Shown here: positions 1 to 10,443 of the stretch, one piece after another
How positions within the stretch are numbered: the first letter of the stretch is position 1
Layout of the letters: the number at the start of each line of letters is the position of its first letter
Source: Euphorbia lathyris
Taxonomy: Eukaryota > Streptophyta > Magnoliopsida > Malpighiales > Euphorbiaceae
Reading direction: 5' to 3'
Assembly: GCF_963576675.1 (NCBI RefSeq)
Contig: NC_088917.1
Coordinates: forward strand, 14,102,001-14,166,000
Length of the DNA: 64,000 nucleotides
The notes under the pieces: generated by a model
Told to the model about the DNA's origin: nothing
Databases searched by the model: none
Seen by the model: the letters and a program-made list of their open reading frames with translations, nothing else
Translations under genes and position numbers: made by a program

Positions 1-30
1 GCCTCCCATTTGACCCAGTTTTGTAATTTA
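1..30. mobile_element. Right end of a third copy of the 26141/35327 TIR element family
   Basis: The first 30 bases closely match the right terminal inverted repeat of the elements ending at 27479 and 36684 (core CCATTTGA(C/T)CCA(A/G)TTTTGTAATTT). The rest of the element lies outside the window. The stretch from 31 to 475 is AT-rich and I see nothing else in it. Confidence 0.6.
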
Positions 31-475
31 CCCATATATATTTGCACAATACATATAAACCAATTGATTTTAGGTTATAATTTAGCTAAAACTATTTGTT
101 TTACTTATTCTATTCTATGTCATATGTACATTTAACAAATAAACACAAGTTATGTAAAGTTTTTTTTTTTTTTGATAACCAAGTTATGTAAAGTTATGTA
201 ACCAAGTGCTTATTTACATATTGGTAAAACATTGACTTATGTATTGAGTTTGTTTCTTGCTTTCTTTCTTATGCTCTCAAGTTTAATGCACCAATTTTTT
301 TCCAAGAGCAATTTTTTCAGGACATTTTTAGGTTTAGGAAAGCTTATTTTTTAAGCAAAAATAGTCTTAAACATCCTAATGAGCTATACCTTTTACAAAA
401 ACGCACCTAAAAATGATCAATGTTTAAAATCAAATGTCATTAGAGAGTGGAGTTCATTTTATACTAAATATATAC

Positions 476-990
476 GGGTAAATTACACCCATGGCCACTG
501 AACTTTACTCATTTTAAACATTGTGGCCACTGAACTTTAATTCTTAACGGTATGGCCACTGAACTTTATTCTTTTTAACACCGGTGACCATTGAACTTTA
601 ACTAATTCCTCAAAATGACCGGTAACGACCTCAAAATGAAAATATTCAAGAATTAAAGTTGTCCAGAACGACATTTATCACGAAACTATATTTTTTATTT
701 TCCAAAATCACCTTTTTTGGAGTTTTCTCTCTCTACAAATTCACCTACTCCCTCTCTCCTAACAAAAAAAAACACCTAAATTACCTCAAAACAAAAATTT
801 TCAAGAATTAAAGTTTTTTAGAATATCATTAACTTTTCGATTTTTTATTTTGAGGCCGTCAACGGTCATTTTGGGACGTTAAGTGGTAATCGGTGTTAAA
901 AAAATGTAGTGTTCATGCTATTAAGAATTGAAAATTAGTGACCACAATGTTAAATGGATAAAGTTCAGTAGCCATGGGTGTAATTTACCC
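476..990. mobile_element. TIR element (MITE, probable Mutator-like), 515 bp
   Basis: The element begins GGGTAAATTACACCCATGG and ends with its reverse complement, with imperfect inverted arms of about 150 bp built from repeated 'GGCCACTGAACTTTA' units. A perfect 10-bp direct repeat AAATATATAC flanks it (466-475 and 991-1000). A 9-11 bp TSD is typical of Mutator-like elements. There is no transposase, so it is non-autonomous. Right-end fragments of the same family lie at 25455-25583 and 39703-39836. Confidence 0.88.
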
Positions 991-1437
991 AAATATATAC
1001 CTTGATCTTTATAGACTTATGTATGGTCCAAGTTCATTTAAATCACTTAGTTGATGGATTTCCTATTTTTGGCCTAAACTATTCACTTAAACTCAAATGA
1101 AGTTTCATAACATGTTCATTATAGGGCTTTGCTATTAAAGTGAATCCTCTTTCCAAATCATATTCTCTCTAAAACATCATAGAATGGTGTTATTTGACAA
1201 TTTCTCATCACATTACTTCTAATTTGTTACAAGTTGGGATTGTAGAGTCTTCTAAAGGGGATTTTTGCCAAACTAACATCAGAAAAATGCCATATTCCAT
1301 AAAGGGGATGTTTTGATTTGATTTAGATTAGAGACTCTTTAATGACCTTATTTCCTAATTAGCCATAATGAATGCAAAAAAGCTTGATTCAAGAATGGGA
1401 AGTCAAATTGCCTCGAAATTGACCTCGACACCAAGTG
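991..1437. other. AT-rich intergenic stretch
   Basis: No gene, RNA or clear repeat is visible between the TIR element ending at 990 and the hAT-type element starting at 1438. Confidence 0.6.
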
Positions 1438-2319
1438 TAGGGCTGTAAACGAGCCGAGCCGAGCCGAGCTTTGGCCTGCTCGAGCTCGGCTCGGCAGTTT
1501 CTTATCGAGCTCGAGCCGAGCTTCGAGCTCGGTTCGAGCTCAAATTTCTGTTCGAGCTCGGCTCGTTTAGCAGCTCGCGAGCTCACGAGCCGAGCTTGCT
1601 CACGAGCCGAGCTCGTTTATCTTGCTCACGAGCTTGCTCACAAACGAAAATGGAGGAAGGACGGAGGAGATGATGAAATTAGATGGAACTCGGCGACAGC
1701 GACGGCGACGGCGTGAAGGAGATGAAGAGAGAGGCGGAGGCGGAGGCGGCGACTGCATGGAGAGGGAGGCAGAGGCGACGACGGCGTGGAGAGGGAGGCG
1801 GCGATCAAATAAGACTCTTAGAAGAGAAAGAGAGGGAGGCGGCGTGGTTAGGTAGACTCGTATGGATGAGAAAGATGAAATCGTAAACCTGTTAAATGAT
1901 ATCTAAAATTAAACCATTTGTAAATTAGGTCCCTGATTCATTTTTTATGATGGGCATGGGCTGCTCTTTGATTTTAATTGTTTTGGGCCTAACCTAATAT
2001 CAAAATTTGTACTAAATTTAAGTTATCATTTTTATTGTGTGTAAATCACATTTTATATAAATATAATTTTTATTATTTACGAGCTTTTATCGAGCTTCTT
2101 CACGAGCTTGTTCATGAACTTATTCACGAACCTCTAATCGAGTTTGCTCACGAGCTTTCGAGCCGAGCTTTGGTCTGCTCAAGCTCTGCTCGTATACAAA
2201 CCGAGCTTGAAAATCATGCTCATGAACGGCTCATTTACAAATCGAGCCGAGCCGAGCCGAGCTTTTATCGAGCCGAACGCCGAGCTGCTCATGAGCGGCT
2301 CTGCTCGCTTACAGCCCTA
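1438..2319. mobile_element. hAT-type non-autonomous element, 882 bp
   Basis: Its ends are TAGGGCTGTAAACGAGCCGA and the complementary ...GCTTACAGCCCTA, with subterminal arrays of the GAGCCGAGC / GCTCGGCTC motif at both ends. The flanks carry a perfect 8-bp direct repeat ACCAAGTG (1430-1437 and 2320-2327), the TSD length of hAT elements. The small reading frames inside only translate the GAGCCGAGC repeats and purine-rich DNA. No hAT transposase is visible. Confidence 0.88.
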
Positions 2320-2327
2320 ACCAAGTG

Positions 2328-2666
2328 TCTCAATTATTGGTGACCATTTTGCTCAAAATATTTTTAAATCATTCCGAAACTTCCTATATGATGTAATAAT
2401 AAGGGAAGGCTTTGGTTATTTTGATGTCATTTACACTTATTTTTCAAAGCTTACTTTAATTCAAGCATTTCATCAAACATTTAGATGAATCACAGCTTTA
2501 ATTTTAAATATCTTTTGGCTAAAACCTAATCATGGGCATAAAATTAGCAACTAAACAACTCAATTTCACAAATGCACCTATAATCCGTGCTCAATTGAAA
2601 GAAAAATTCAACATTTCCACCGAAGAGAAAAGAACTCGTGATTGAAATTGGAATGTAGTTGGAGAG
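2328..2666. other. Intergenic stretch without recognisable features
   Basis: AT-rich sequence between the hAT-type element and the Copia target site. I see no gene or repeat here. Confidence 0.5.
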
Positions 2667-2671
2667 AATTT

Positions 2672-3029
2672 TGTTAACATACATGATTAATTGTTGATTA
2701 ATTATAGTCTTGTGATAATTTTCTCCATGTATTTACTATATATATTTTGGTTTAATTGGTTGTAACTGATTCTACATTTGTGTTTATGAGTACAATAGTG
2801 TAGGGATTTTATTGTAAAAGCTATGTACACAACTCACTTGCAATGTAAGGGCTGTTAGTATAAATAGGTGAGTATAGGTTAGTTTTAATTACTTTTTCTC
2901 TTCTCTCTGTATTCGAGAAACTAGATGAAGAACCCAAGAGTCTTCATCTCTTTCCTTTTCTTCCTGTAACACTTCTTCAAGATTTATATCAATGAAATGA
3001 TTCATTTTCCTTTCATATAAGTGTTAAGA
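2672..3029 (+). repeat. 5' LTR of Copia element
   Basis: This 358-bp LTR starts TGTTAACATAC and ends GTGTTAAGA, with TATA-like AGTATAAATAGG near 2858. The 3' terminal dinucleotide is GA instead of the usual CA, and the same holds for the 3' LTR. Confidence 0.93.
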
Positions 3030-3040
3030 TGGTATCAGAG
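3030..3040 (+). other. Primer-binding site of Copia element
   Basis: TGGTATCAGAG follows the 5' LTR directly and matches the complement of the 3' end of initiator methionine tRNA, the standard Copia primer. Confidence 0.9.
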
Positions 3041-3240
3041 AAATATGCTTTTCATTTCCGCACCATATTTACAAAGATCGGTCATTGATCGATCCTCACT
3101 CTTTAGGCTTCTCGCCTTCTTCCCTCGATTTTAGGGGTTTTCTCGATTTTTCTTCAGTTTCAACTCCGATCTTCGGGTTTCTTCTTTTATTGGAAGTTCT
3201 TTCTTCCTCTTCTTGCTTGTTTTTCTATCAATTCTTCATT

Positions 3241-4080
3241 ATGGTAAACAGAATTGATGAATATAGCCCCTTCTTCATTCACTCAAGTGAAAATCCCTCT
3301 CTTATTCTTGTCAATCCACCATTATCTGGAACCAACGACTACCATTCATGGAGCCAGAACATGAAGATGGCGCTACTATCCAAAAACAAGCTGGACTTTG
3401 TCGACGGCACGATTGAGGCGCCGGCGAGCAGCTCGTCTCAATTCATCAGCTGGAAAAAGTGCAATAATCTGGTTCTTTCATGGATCGTTAGGTCATTATC
3501 CGCTTCAATTGCTCAAAGCGTGTTATGGATGGGAGATGCAAGAAGAGTCTGGGTCAATCTCAAAGAAAGATTTGCACAGTCAAACATCTTTCGTCTAGCG
3601 GCACTTCAAGGAGAGATCTATACATTAAAGCAGGGCAATAAATCGGTTTCAGATTATTTCACGCGATTACAGATGCTTTGGGATGAGTATATCTCAATTA
3701 GAGATATTCCGGATTGTGTTTGTGAAGGATGCGTGTGTAATGCACTGAATACGGTTAGGAGTAATAGAGATGCAAATCAAGTGGTCTGTTTCTTGAAGGG
3801 GCTCAACGACACTTTCGCTACTCTCCGATCTCAAATAATGGTCACCGATCCCATTCCTAACATCAACAAGGTGTTCTCCCTGATAATTCAGCATGAATGT
3901 TAAAACCAAGCTCTCGATGCGGCCAATATTGGTCAAGATTTGCTCGCTCTAGTTCAGAACCCCAAAGGTCAAACTCAAGATCTTCAAGAACTCATAGCTC
4001 TTGTATAGAACTCCAAGGGAAACAAGAAGTTCGGGTCGAATGGTCAAAAATGCACTCATTGTGGCTTCAAGAATCACACC
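3241..4080 (+). pseudogene. Copia gag (capsid and zinc knuckle), interrupted
   Basis: The frame opens at ATG 3241 and encodes a plant Copia Gag, with the typical 'YHSWSQNMKMALLSKNKL' N-terminal block followed by the helical UBN2-type capsid region. It should form virus-like particles in the cytoplasm. In-frame stops lie at 3901-3903 (TAA) and 4006-4008 (TAG). Beyond them the same frame still encodes a zinc knuckle with CX2CX4HX4C spacing (about 4051-4092), so gag and pol were one continuous frame. An upstream in-frame ATG at 3085 would add a hydrophobic leader; I prefer 3241 because homology-like sequence begins there. Confidence 0.85.
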
Positions 4081-7000
4081 GTGGATAGTTGCTATAAGAA
4101 ACACGGTTATCCACCGGGCTACAAGTTCAAGAACAGAACTAACAGAGTTAATTTTGCCAATGCGGAAGATCAAACAGAAATCAACGAGAGTGGTATTTTG
4201 GGAGCAGCTCCGGTTAGTGCAACAGCACATCAGCTTTCAAATGAACAAGTTCAACAGCTGTTGAAGCTCCTTCCATCGACAAGCAATACATCGCACATTA
4301 ACTGCGCCAGCGCGTCCATTTGCCCCGTGACTAATGTCACTGAAGGTATGTCACATACGTCTCTTATTGCAAGAACTCAGAAAATCTCTTGGATAGTTGA
4401 TACGGGGGCGAGTTGCCACATATCAAGTATTAAAGAGATGTTTTCTGAACTAAGACCTGTAAATAATTGGAAGGTCCTTTTGCCTAATAAAACTGAAATT
4501 TATGCATCGCACATAGGCACAATTAGATTCACTGAAGACTTCATTCTACATGATACTCTGTTTGTTCCTAATTTTGCCTATAATCTCATTTCGGTTTCTA
4601 AACTTACAAGCACCTTGAATTGTGAAGTTAAATTCACTAATAGCGACTGCTTTATACAGCATACACAAACGAGGAAGACGATTGGTATAGCTAAATCCAA
4701 TAATGGGCTTTATCAATTGCACAGACCATGCCTGAATGCTAATATTTTCTTTAATAAGCATGTTATAAATAATGTGAGTGTTGTGAACAATGGTTCTGTT
4801 GATCAATTGTATAATGGTTCCTTGAGTAGTTGTGATAATAACAGCAATACTTTGATGTGGCATAATCGTCTTGGACATATAGGAAAATCTAGTTTCGCAC
4901 ACATTAACAAGCATATTGGAAATTTGAGCATTGGTAATTTTGTTTATGATGTATGTCATCTAGCTAGACAAAAGAAGCCTGCATTTCCTGTCAGTAATTC
5001 CAAAACTAGCAGTTGTTTTGATATGGTTCATATGGATATATGGGGTCCAACTAATACCAATGTTAATGGAAATAAATACTTCCTTACTGTGGTAGATGAT
5101 TACTCTAGGCACACTTGGGTTTTCTTTGTTCAGGTTAAGTCTGTTATATCCATTTTGGTTCAACGGTTTATATCCATGGTAGAAACTCAGTTTAGCAAGA
5201 CAGTAAAAATTGTTAGGACTGACAATGGCCCTGAATTCAGACTAGATAGTTTTTATGCCCACAAAGGCATTATACATCAGACCAGTTGCGTTGAAACTCC
5301 GCAACAAAACGGTCTTATAGAAAGAAAACACCAGCACATCCTAAATATTGCCAGAGCGTTGCAATTTCAGAGTAAATTACCCATCACTTATTGGACCTAT
5401 TTTATATCTCATGTTGTATTCATAATTAATAGGCTGCCATCCAAGGTTATTAACTTTGCTTCGCCTTATGAGCTGCTTAACAACTCTATTCCTGATTATA
5501 ATGATCTAAGATCATTTGGTTGTCTTTGTTACACTTCCACTCTGTATAGAGATAGGAAAAAGTTCGATGCCAGGGCTGAGAAATGTGTGTTCCTAGGATA
5601 TCACTCAGGCACCAAGGGATACAGAGTCCTCAATTTAGAGACTTACAAGATCTCTGTCACTAGAAATGTATTTTTTTATGAAAATATCTTTCCGTATCAA
5701 GAATTGACTGATAGAGATACTGATAACTATGTTGTCCCTATCTCTCAAGAGACTCTCAATAGGGATGTTGAGGTTTCCCCTGCCAATGTCTCCCTTAATC
5801 CTAGAACTAGGAGGTCGAATAGAACTTTTAAGCAGCCTGAATACTTAAGGGATTACCATTGTGCTGTTGCTCAGGGTCATTCTACCACGCCTATTGAGAG
5901 TGCTATTTACCATCCGTTGTCCAAAGTTATTTCATATGATAAACTCTCCCGGTCGTAAAAGAACTACTCTGTAGCTCTTATGATTGACCAGGAACCTAAG
6001 ACTTACAAGCAGGCTGCTGGTCATCCTGAATGGCAGCAAGCTATGCAGGAAGAATTAGACGCCTTAAGTAACAATAAGACTTGGGTGATATGTTCTAAAC
6101 CTGAGGATAAAAGGGAGGTGGATTGTAAGTGGACTTTTAGAATAAAAAGAAGGAGTGATGGGACAATAGATAGGTATAAAGCTAGGTTAGTAGCCAATGG
6201 CTTTACTCAGCAGGAGGGAGTGGATTTTCTTGATACGTTTTCCCCTGTTGCGAAGTTAACCACTGTAAGGGTTCTTGTTGCTTGTGCTGCCATCAAAGGG
6301 TGGCACTTAGAACAACTTGATGTTAACAACGCATTTTTGCACGGGGACCTTGAGGAGGAAATTTATATGAAATTACCCCCTGGTGTAAGTACTGATGTCC
6401 CCAATCCTAGTTATAGGCTGACCAGGTCCTTATATGGGCTTAAACAAGCCAGTATGCAATGGAACATTAAACTTGCTACTGCTTTGCAATCCATAGGTTT
6501 TACCAAATCCCTAGCTGATCCTTCTCTTTTTTATTAGAAAGAAAAATAACAGGTTCATTGATATCACTGTCTATGTAGATGATTTAATCCTTGCTAGTGA
6601 TAGTCATGATGACATAAAAGAGGTGAAAGCATCCTTAAACAGGGAATTTACTATTAAAGACCTAGGAAAGCTCAAGTACATTTTAGGAATTGAGGTATCT
6701 AGGACTTCTAATGGGATACATTTGTGTCAAAGGAAGTATGTTCTTGACATGCTTGCGGAGTTTGGATTTTTAGAATGCAAATCATGTTCTACGCCCATGT
6801 CAATGACTAGAATTGATTATACTAGTTCGCCTTTACTAGAGGACATTACTTCGTACAAGAGATTAGTAGGCAAGTTATTGTATCTCACTAATACCAGACC
6901 TGATCTCAGTTATGCTGTCCAACAGCTTTCTCAAAATCTGGATAAACCTACTGAGTTACATCTTGCCGCTGCACATAGAGTTCTTAGATACTTAAAAGGC

Positions 7001-7525
7001 AACCCTGCACAAGGCATTATGCTTTATGCCAATTCTGATATTCATATCAAAGCATATACTGATTCTGACTGAGCCAATTGCACGGAAACCAGGAAATCAA
7101 TCACGGGTTTCTGCACGTTTATAGGACAGTCACTTATATCCTGGAAATCAAAAAAGCAACAAACTATTAGCAAGTCTTCTTCGGAAGCCGAATACAGGGC
7201 TATGTCCCTCACTTGTGGCGAAGTCCAATGGCTTCAATACTTACTTAACGACCTACATATGATAGAATCGCATCCTCCGACTCTATACTGTGACAATGTT
7301 TCTGCTATTCACATTGCTAAAAATAGCGTGTTCCATGAGAGAACGAAACATATTGAACTGGACTGCCACTACGTTAGACAATAGGTTCAAGCTGGAAATG
7401 TTCACTTGCTTCCAGTTAGATCTAATGAACAACTAGCTGACTTCTTTACCAAACCGCTTCATACACCTGCTTTTAAATTTCAGTTACAAAGGTTAGGGGT
7501 TATTAATGTTTATCTTCCAGCTTGA
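4081..7525 (+). pseudogene. Copia pol (protease-integrase-RT-RNase H), disrupted
   Basis: This is the continuation of the gag frame. An aspartic protease motif WIVDTGASCHIS lies near 4390. Integrase follows with an HHCC-like region and the catalytic residues in MDIWGPT, TDNGPEF and PQQNGLIERK (about 5030-5330). RT has the WTFRIKRR...ARLVANGFTQ block and YVDDLI (about 6125-6590), and RNase H has LYCDN (about 7290). Stops lie at 5956-5958 (TAA), 7070-7072 (TGA, at the position where Copia elements normally have Trp) and 7382-7384 (TAG). A one-base frameshift sits at about 6531-6538, just before YVDDL, and the last segment is read in the second frame to 7525. The catalytic residues I can see are intact, so decay is recent. 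Confidence 0.9.
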
Positions 7526-7532
7526 GGGGGGA
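7521..7532 (+). other. Polypurine tract of Copia element
   Basis: CTTGAGGGGGGA lies immediately upstream of the 3' LTR, the expected position of the plus-strand primer. It overlaps the pol stop codon. Confidence 0.85.
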
Positions 7533-7900
7533 TGTTAACATACATGATTAATTGTTGATTAATTATAGTCTTGTGATAATTTTCTCCCATGTACTTACTA
7601 TATATATTTTGGTTTAATTGGTTGTAACTGATTCTACATTTGTGTTTATGAGTACAATAGTATAGGGACTTTATTGTAAAAGCTATGTACACAGCTCACT
7701 TGCAATGTAAGGGTTGTTAATATAAATAGGTGAGTATAGGTTAGTTTTAATTACTTTTTCTCTTCTCTCTGTATTCGAGAAACTAGATGAAGAACTCAAG
7801 AGTCTTCATCTCTTTCCTTTTCTTCCTGTAACACTTCTTCAAGATTTATAAGATTTATATCAATGAAATGATTCATTTTCCTTTCATATAAGTGTTAAGA
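7533..7900 (+). repeat. 3' LTR of Copia element
   Basis: A 368-bp copy of the 5' LTR. It carries an extra 10-bp tandem copy (AGATTTATAA) near 7841-7860 and ends in the same unusual GA. Confidence 0.93.
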
Positions 7901-7905
7901 AATTT

Positions 7906-8472
7906 AAGAGATAACAGAAAAAATTATTTCCCTTATCCTCTCAATTAATTGCTTCTACAGTTCTTAGGATTAAGAAAAAGTTTCTTTTGCTTAGAGAGAA
8001 TAAGGAGTTGAAGAAATTGAAAAGAAAATCAAGAAAAGTATGATATTAGGAAGATTTACTTGAATCTCATTAAAAAAAACCCGGAGAATCCTAGAGAATG
8101 AAAATGGGACAATAAGATGATTTTCTCAATTTGTAACTTTTATAGCAAAAATGTTAATTGGTCTTCCAACTTTTTTATTTTCATTTTGATCAACATGTAT
8201 TTATTAATTTTATTAATTAAACACATGAGGGAAATTGTTACACTATTTTTATTAGGACCAATTTTTTAGTTAATAATTTTTCTCGCCTAATGAAATAATT
8301 TACATAAATTAATAAATTATGATTAATTAGATTAATTAATCATTAATTAGTTAATTTAATTGAGTTGACACATGTGAAATTACTTTGGAAAAATTGGTTG
8401 GGTTGGACGTGAGTTCAGTTGAAAATGGTTTCAAGTAGTTTTGAGTCAAAAAGCAGTCTCACAAACATGGAA
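7906..8472. other. AT-rich intergenic stretch
   Basis: Very AT-rich DNA with TTAATTAAT-type runs near 8190-8350. No gene or clear repeat is visible. Confidence 0.5.
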
Positions 8473-8723
8473 TGTAATACTCCGATCCAATACCATGTAG
8501 ATGTTGTTCGTTTTTGTTCAAATCCAACACATTGGGTCTCATGGCTTTAAAACGCGTCTGCATGTATTGGATTCTCATCTTACTAATAAGCTCCAATCAC
8601 TCCCACTCTATTTCCGATGTGGGATTCGGTTCATTAATTCCTACCTCCAGCGCCATCCCTTAGAGCCGTTCCTTGCTCAGTCCTTCTACCCCGGTGCCAT
8701 CCACTCCAAATGGGGTCGTTACA
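8473..8723 (-). repeat. Solo LTR, family A (TGTAACRACCC), 251 bp
   Basis: On the minus strand it starts TGTAACGACCCC and ends GTATTACA. It is clearly homologous along its length to 45362-45606 and 47441-47675. The flanks are TGGAA and TGAAA, a 4/5 matching 5-bp TSD. No internal retrotransposon sequence adjoins it. It contains the motif TCCCACATCGGAA, shared with the TRIM LTR at 37440. Confidence 0.75.
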
Positions 8724-9038
8724 TGAAAAGTATAATTACTTGGACATATAACCTCAATATAAATAGAAGAGTTAGCATTAGAGAGAAATTTACACACAAC
8801 TAAGACTCAATTCTAAAACTTCCAATGTCAATTTAGCAAGCTTACATTAATTTTCTTTTATCACCTGTTCGTTAAATTTAATTTAATACATTTTTCTCTG
8901 TAATTGATTTTAATTCTTCAAATTTAGTTTCGTTGCAATTTCATTCATTGAAGTACATTGTTTTTTCGATTAATTTTTTCTCATAGATTAAATATGAATT
9001 CGAAGTTTTTACGTCTTTTCGACTTTAATGTGGATTAC
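8724..9038. other. Intergenic stretch, nothing recognised
   Basis: AT-rich sequence between the solo LTR and the TIR element. No feature can be supported. Confidence 0.5.
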
Positions 9039-10044
9039 TAAACCCAGCCATGAATTCCCACCCCTAGCCCCGTAAAAAGACCAAACTACCCTTTACCCAA
9101 AATTTGAAAAAACACAAAACCTCTCAAATACCCTACACACTCTTTGATCAAATCCGGACTAATTTGTGAACCAAAACATGGAGTGTAACAACAACCGTAA
9201 AGGGAAAGCGAAAATAATAAGATTTACCGTTTTTGTTTTTTTAATTTAAATTAAAAATTGAATCTGTGGGTGATTTTTTTAAAACGCCGGAATCGCAGTC
9301 GGGCATATGAACATCGCGCCCGACCTACGGTTCCGGCGTATGAATATCACGTCCGACCTGTGGTTCGGGCGTGAGGCTATCACGCCCGCACCATAGGTCG
9401 GGCGTGATATTCATACGCCCGCATCATAGGTCGGGCGTGATGTTCATACGCCGACCTATGGTTCGGGCGTGATGTTCATACGCCCGAGGGGTTTTTGAAA
9501 TGTTTTTTTTAAAAAAAAAATTATATTTCGTTTTAATTAAATTGTTAAATGTTTACATTAATTTGGGGTTTAATTTATATATGAAATTTTGATATTAATT
9601 CGATTATAATTTATATGTTAAATTTTTAGATTAATTTAGTGTAATTTTGTAGACGGAGCGGCCTACTATCGGGGGAAAATCCGTCCCGTCGTCTAGATAT
9701 GGACTAGCGGACTAATTTTTTTACGGGTTTAATTCAACAACGGACTAATTTTTTTACGTAACAGGTATTTACGGATTTAATTCAATAGCGGACTAGCTAT
9801 TTTTTTTGCTCTCCCGACACGCGGGCGTGTGACTATCACGCCTCACCGTGTGGTCGGGCGTGATAGCCCCACGTCTCACCGTGTGGTCGGGCGTGTAGCG
9901 ATCACGCCCGACCACACGGTGAGGCGTGATAGTCATACGCCCGCGTGTCGGGAGAGCAAAAAAAATAGCTTTTTCCTCCCCAAAACCCATGAAAGGGTAT
10001 TTTCGTTTCACAGGGCTAGGGGTGGAAATTTGGGGCTGGGTTTA
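9039..10044. mobile_element. TIR element with GC-rich palindromic core, about 1.0 kb
   Basis: The ends are inverted copies: AAACCCAGCC...CCCACCCCTAGCCCCGT on the left and the complement of AAACCCAGCCCCAAATTTCC on the right. Inside, two GC-rich blocks (9290-9490 and 9820-9950) are stacks of short palindromes such as CGGGCGTGATATTCATACGC, and the rest is AT-rich. No transposase is visible and no clear TSD was found, so the exact ends are approximate. The small reading frames near 9800-10080 only translate the palindromes. Confidence 0.65.
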
Positions 10045-10443
10045 ACAACACACACTTTAATACATGATACTCTAATCTAGATAAGTATGGTTTATTAAAT
10101 CAAATACTAATTAGGGCTTCATCACCTAATTTTACCCACAAATTTGTGGGTCCACAAATCAAGAAATAAGATAACTCCTAAAAAGTTTAGATACTCTACT
10201 ACATTTTTTTTTGAAAGTGGTATATAATAAATATATGATGCTTGGAGATAGATTAACATAAATATTTTAGAGGGAAGAATAAGTTTTTTAGACATAATAG
10301 TAAACTATATTATATATAAAAAAAATTAAGCAATTAAAAATATAACATTTTTTATTTTTTTTTTAAGAAAATGAAAGGAAAGCAAAGCAAAACAAGTAAC
10401 TACACCGGGATTAGTCTAGGAAAGCTAAACCCAATCCTATCCT
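10045..10443. other. AT-rich DNA and LINE 3' tail
   Basis: From 10045 to about 10345 the sequence is AT-rich without features. From about 10350 it is the LINE 3' untranslated region on the minus strand. It ends in an A-rich tail (T-run 10351-10365 on the plus strand). Confidence 0.55.

Larger units (their letters stand above)
2672..7900 (+). mobile_element. Copia LTR retrotransposon, structurally complete but disabled
   Basis: A 5229-bp element flanked by a perfect 5-bp TSD AATTT (2667-2671 and 7901-7905). The order is 5' LTR, primer-binding site, gag, protease, integrase, RT, RNase H, polypurine tract, 3' LTR, which is the Ty1/copia order (integrase before RT). The LTRs differ by about 7 substitutions, a 1-bp indel and a 10-bp duplication over about 358 aligned bases, so the insertion is fairly recent. 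Five in-frame stops and one frameshift have destroyed the polyprotein, so mobilisation would need proteins in trans. Confidence 0.95.

Noticed and set aside
1389..2343. Several small open frames rich in Glu-Leu-Glu or Arg/Gly runs on both strands
   Set aside because: They translate the GAGCCGAGC and GGCGGCGAC repeats of the hAT-type element, with no conserved protein pattern and mutual overlap in several frames.
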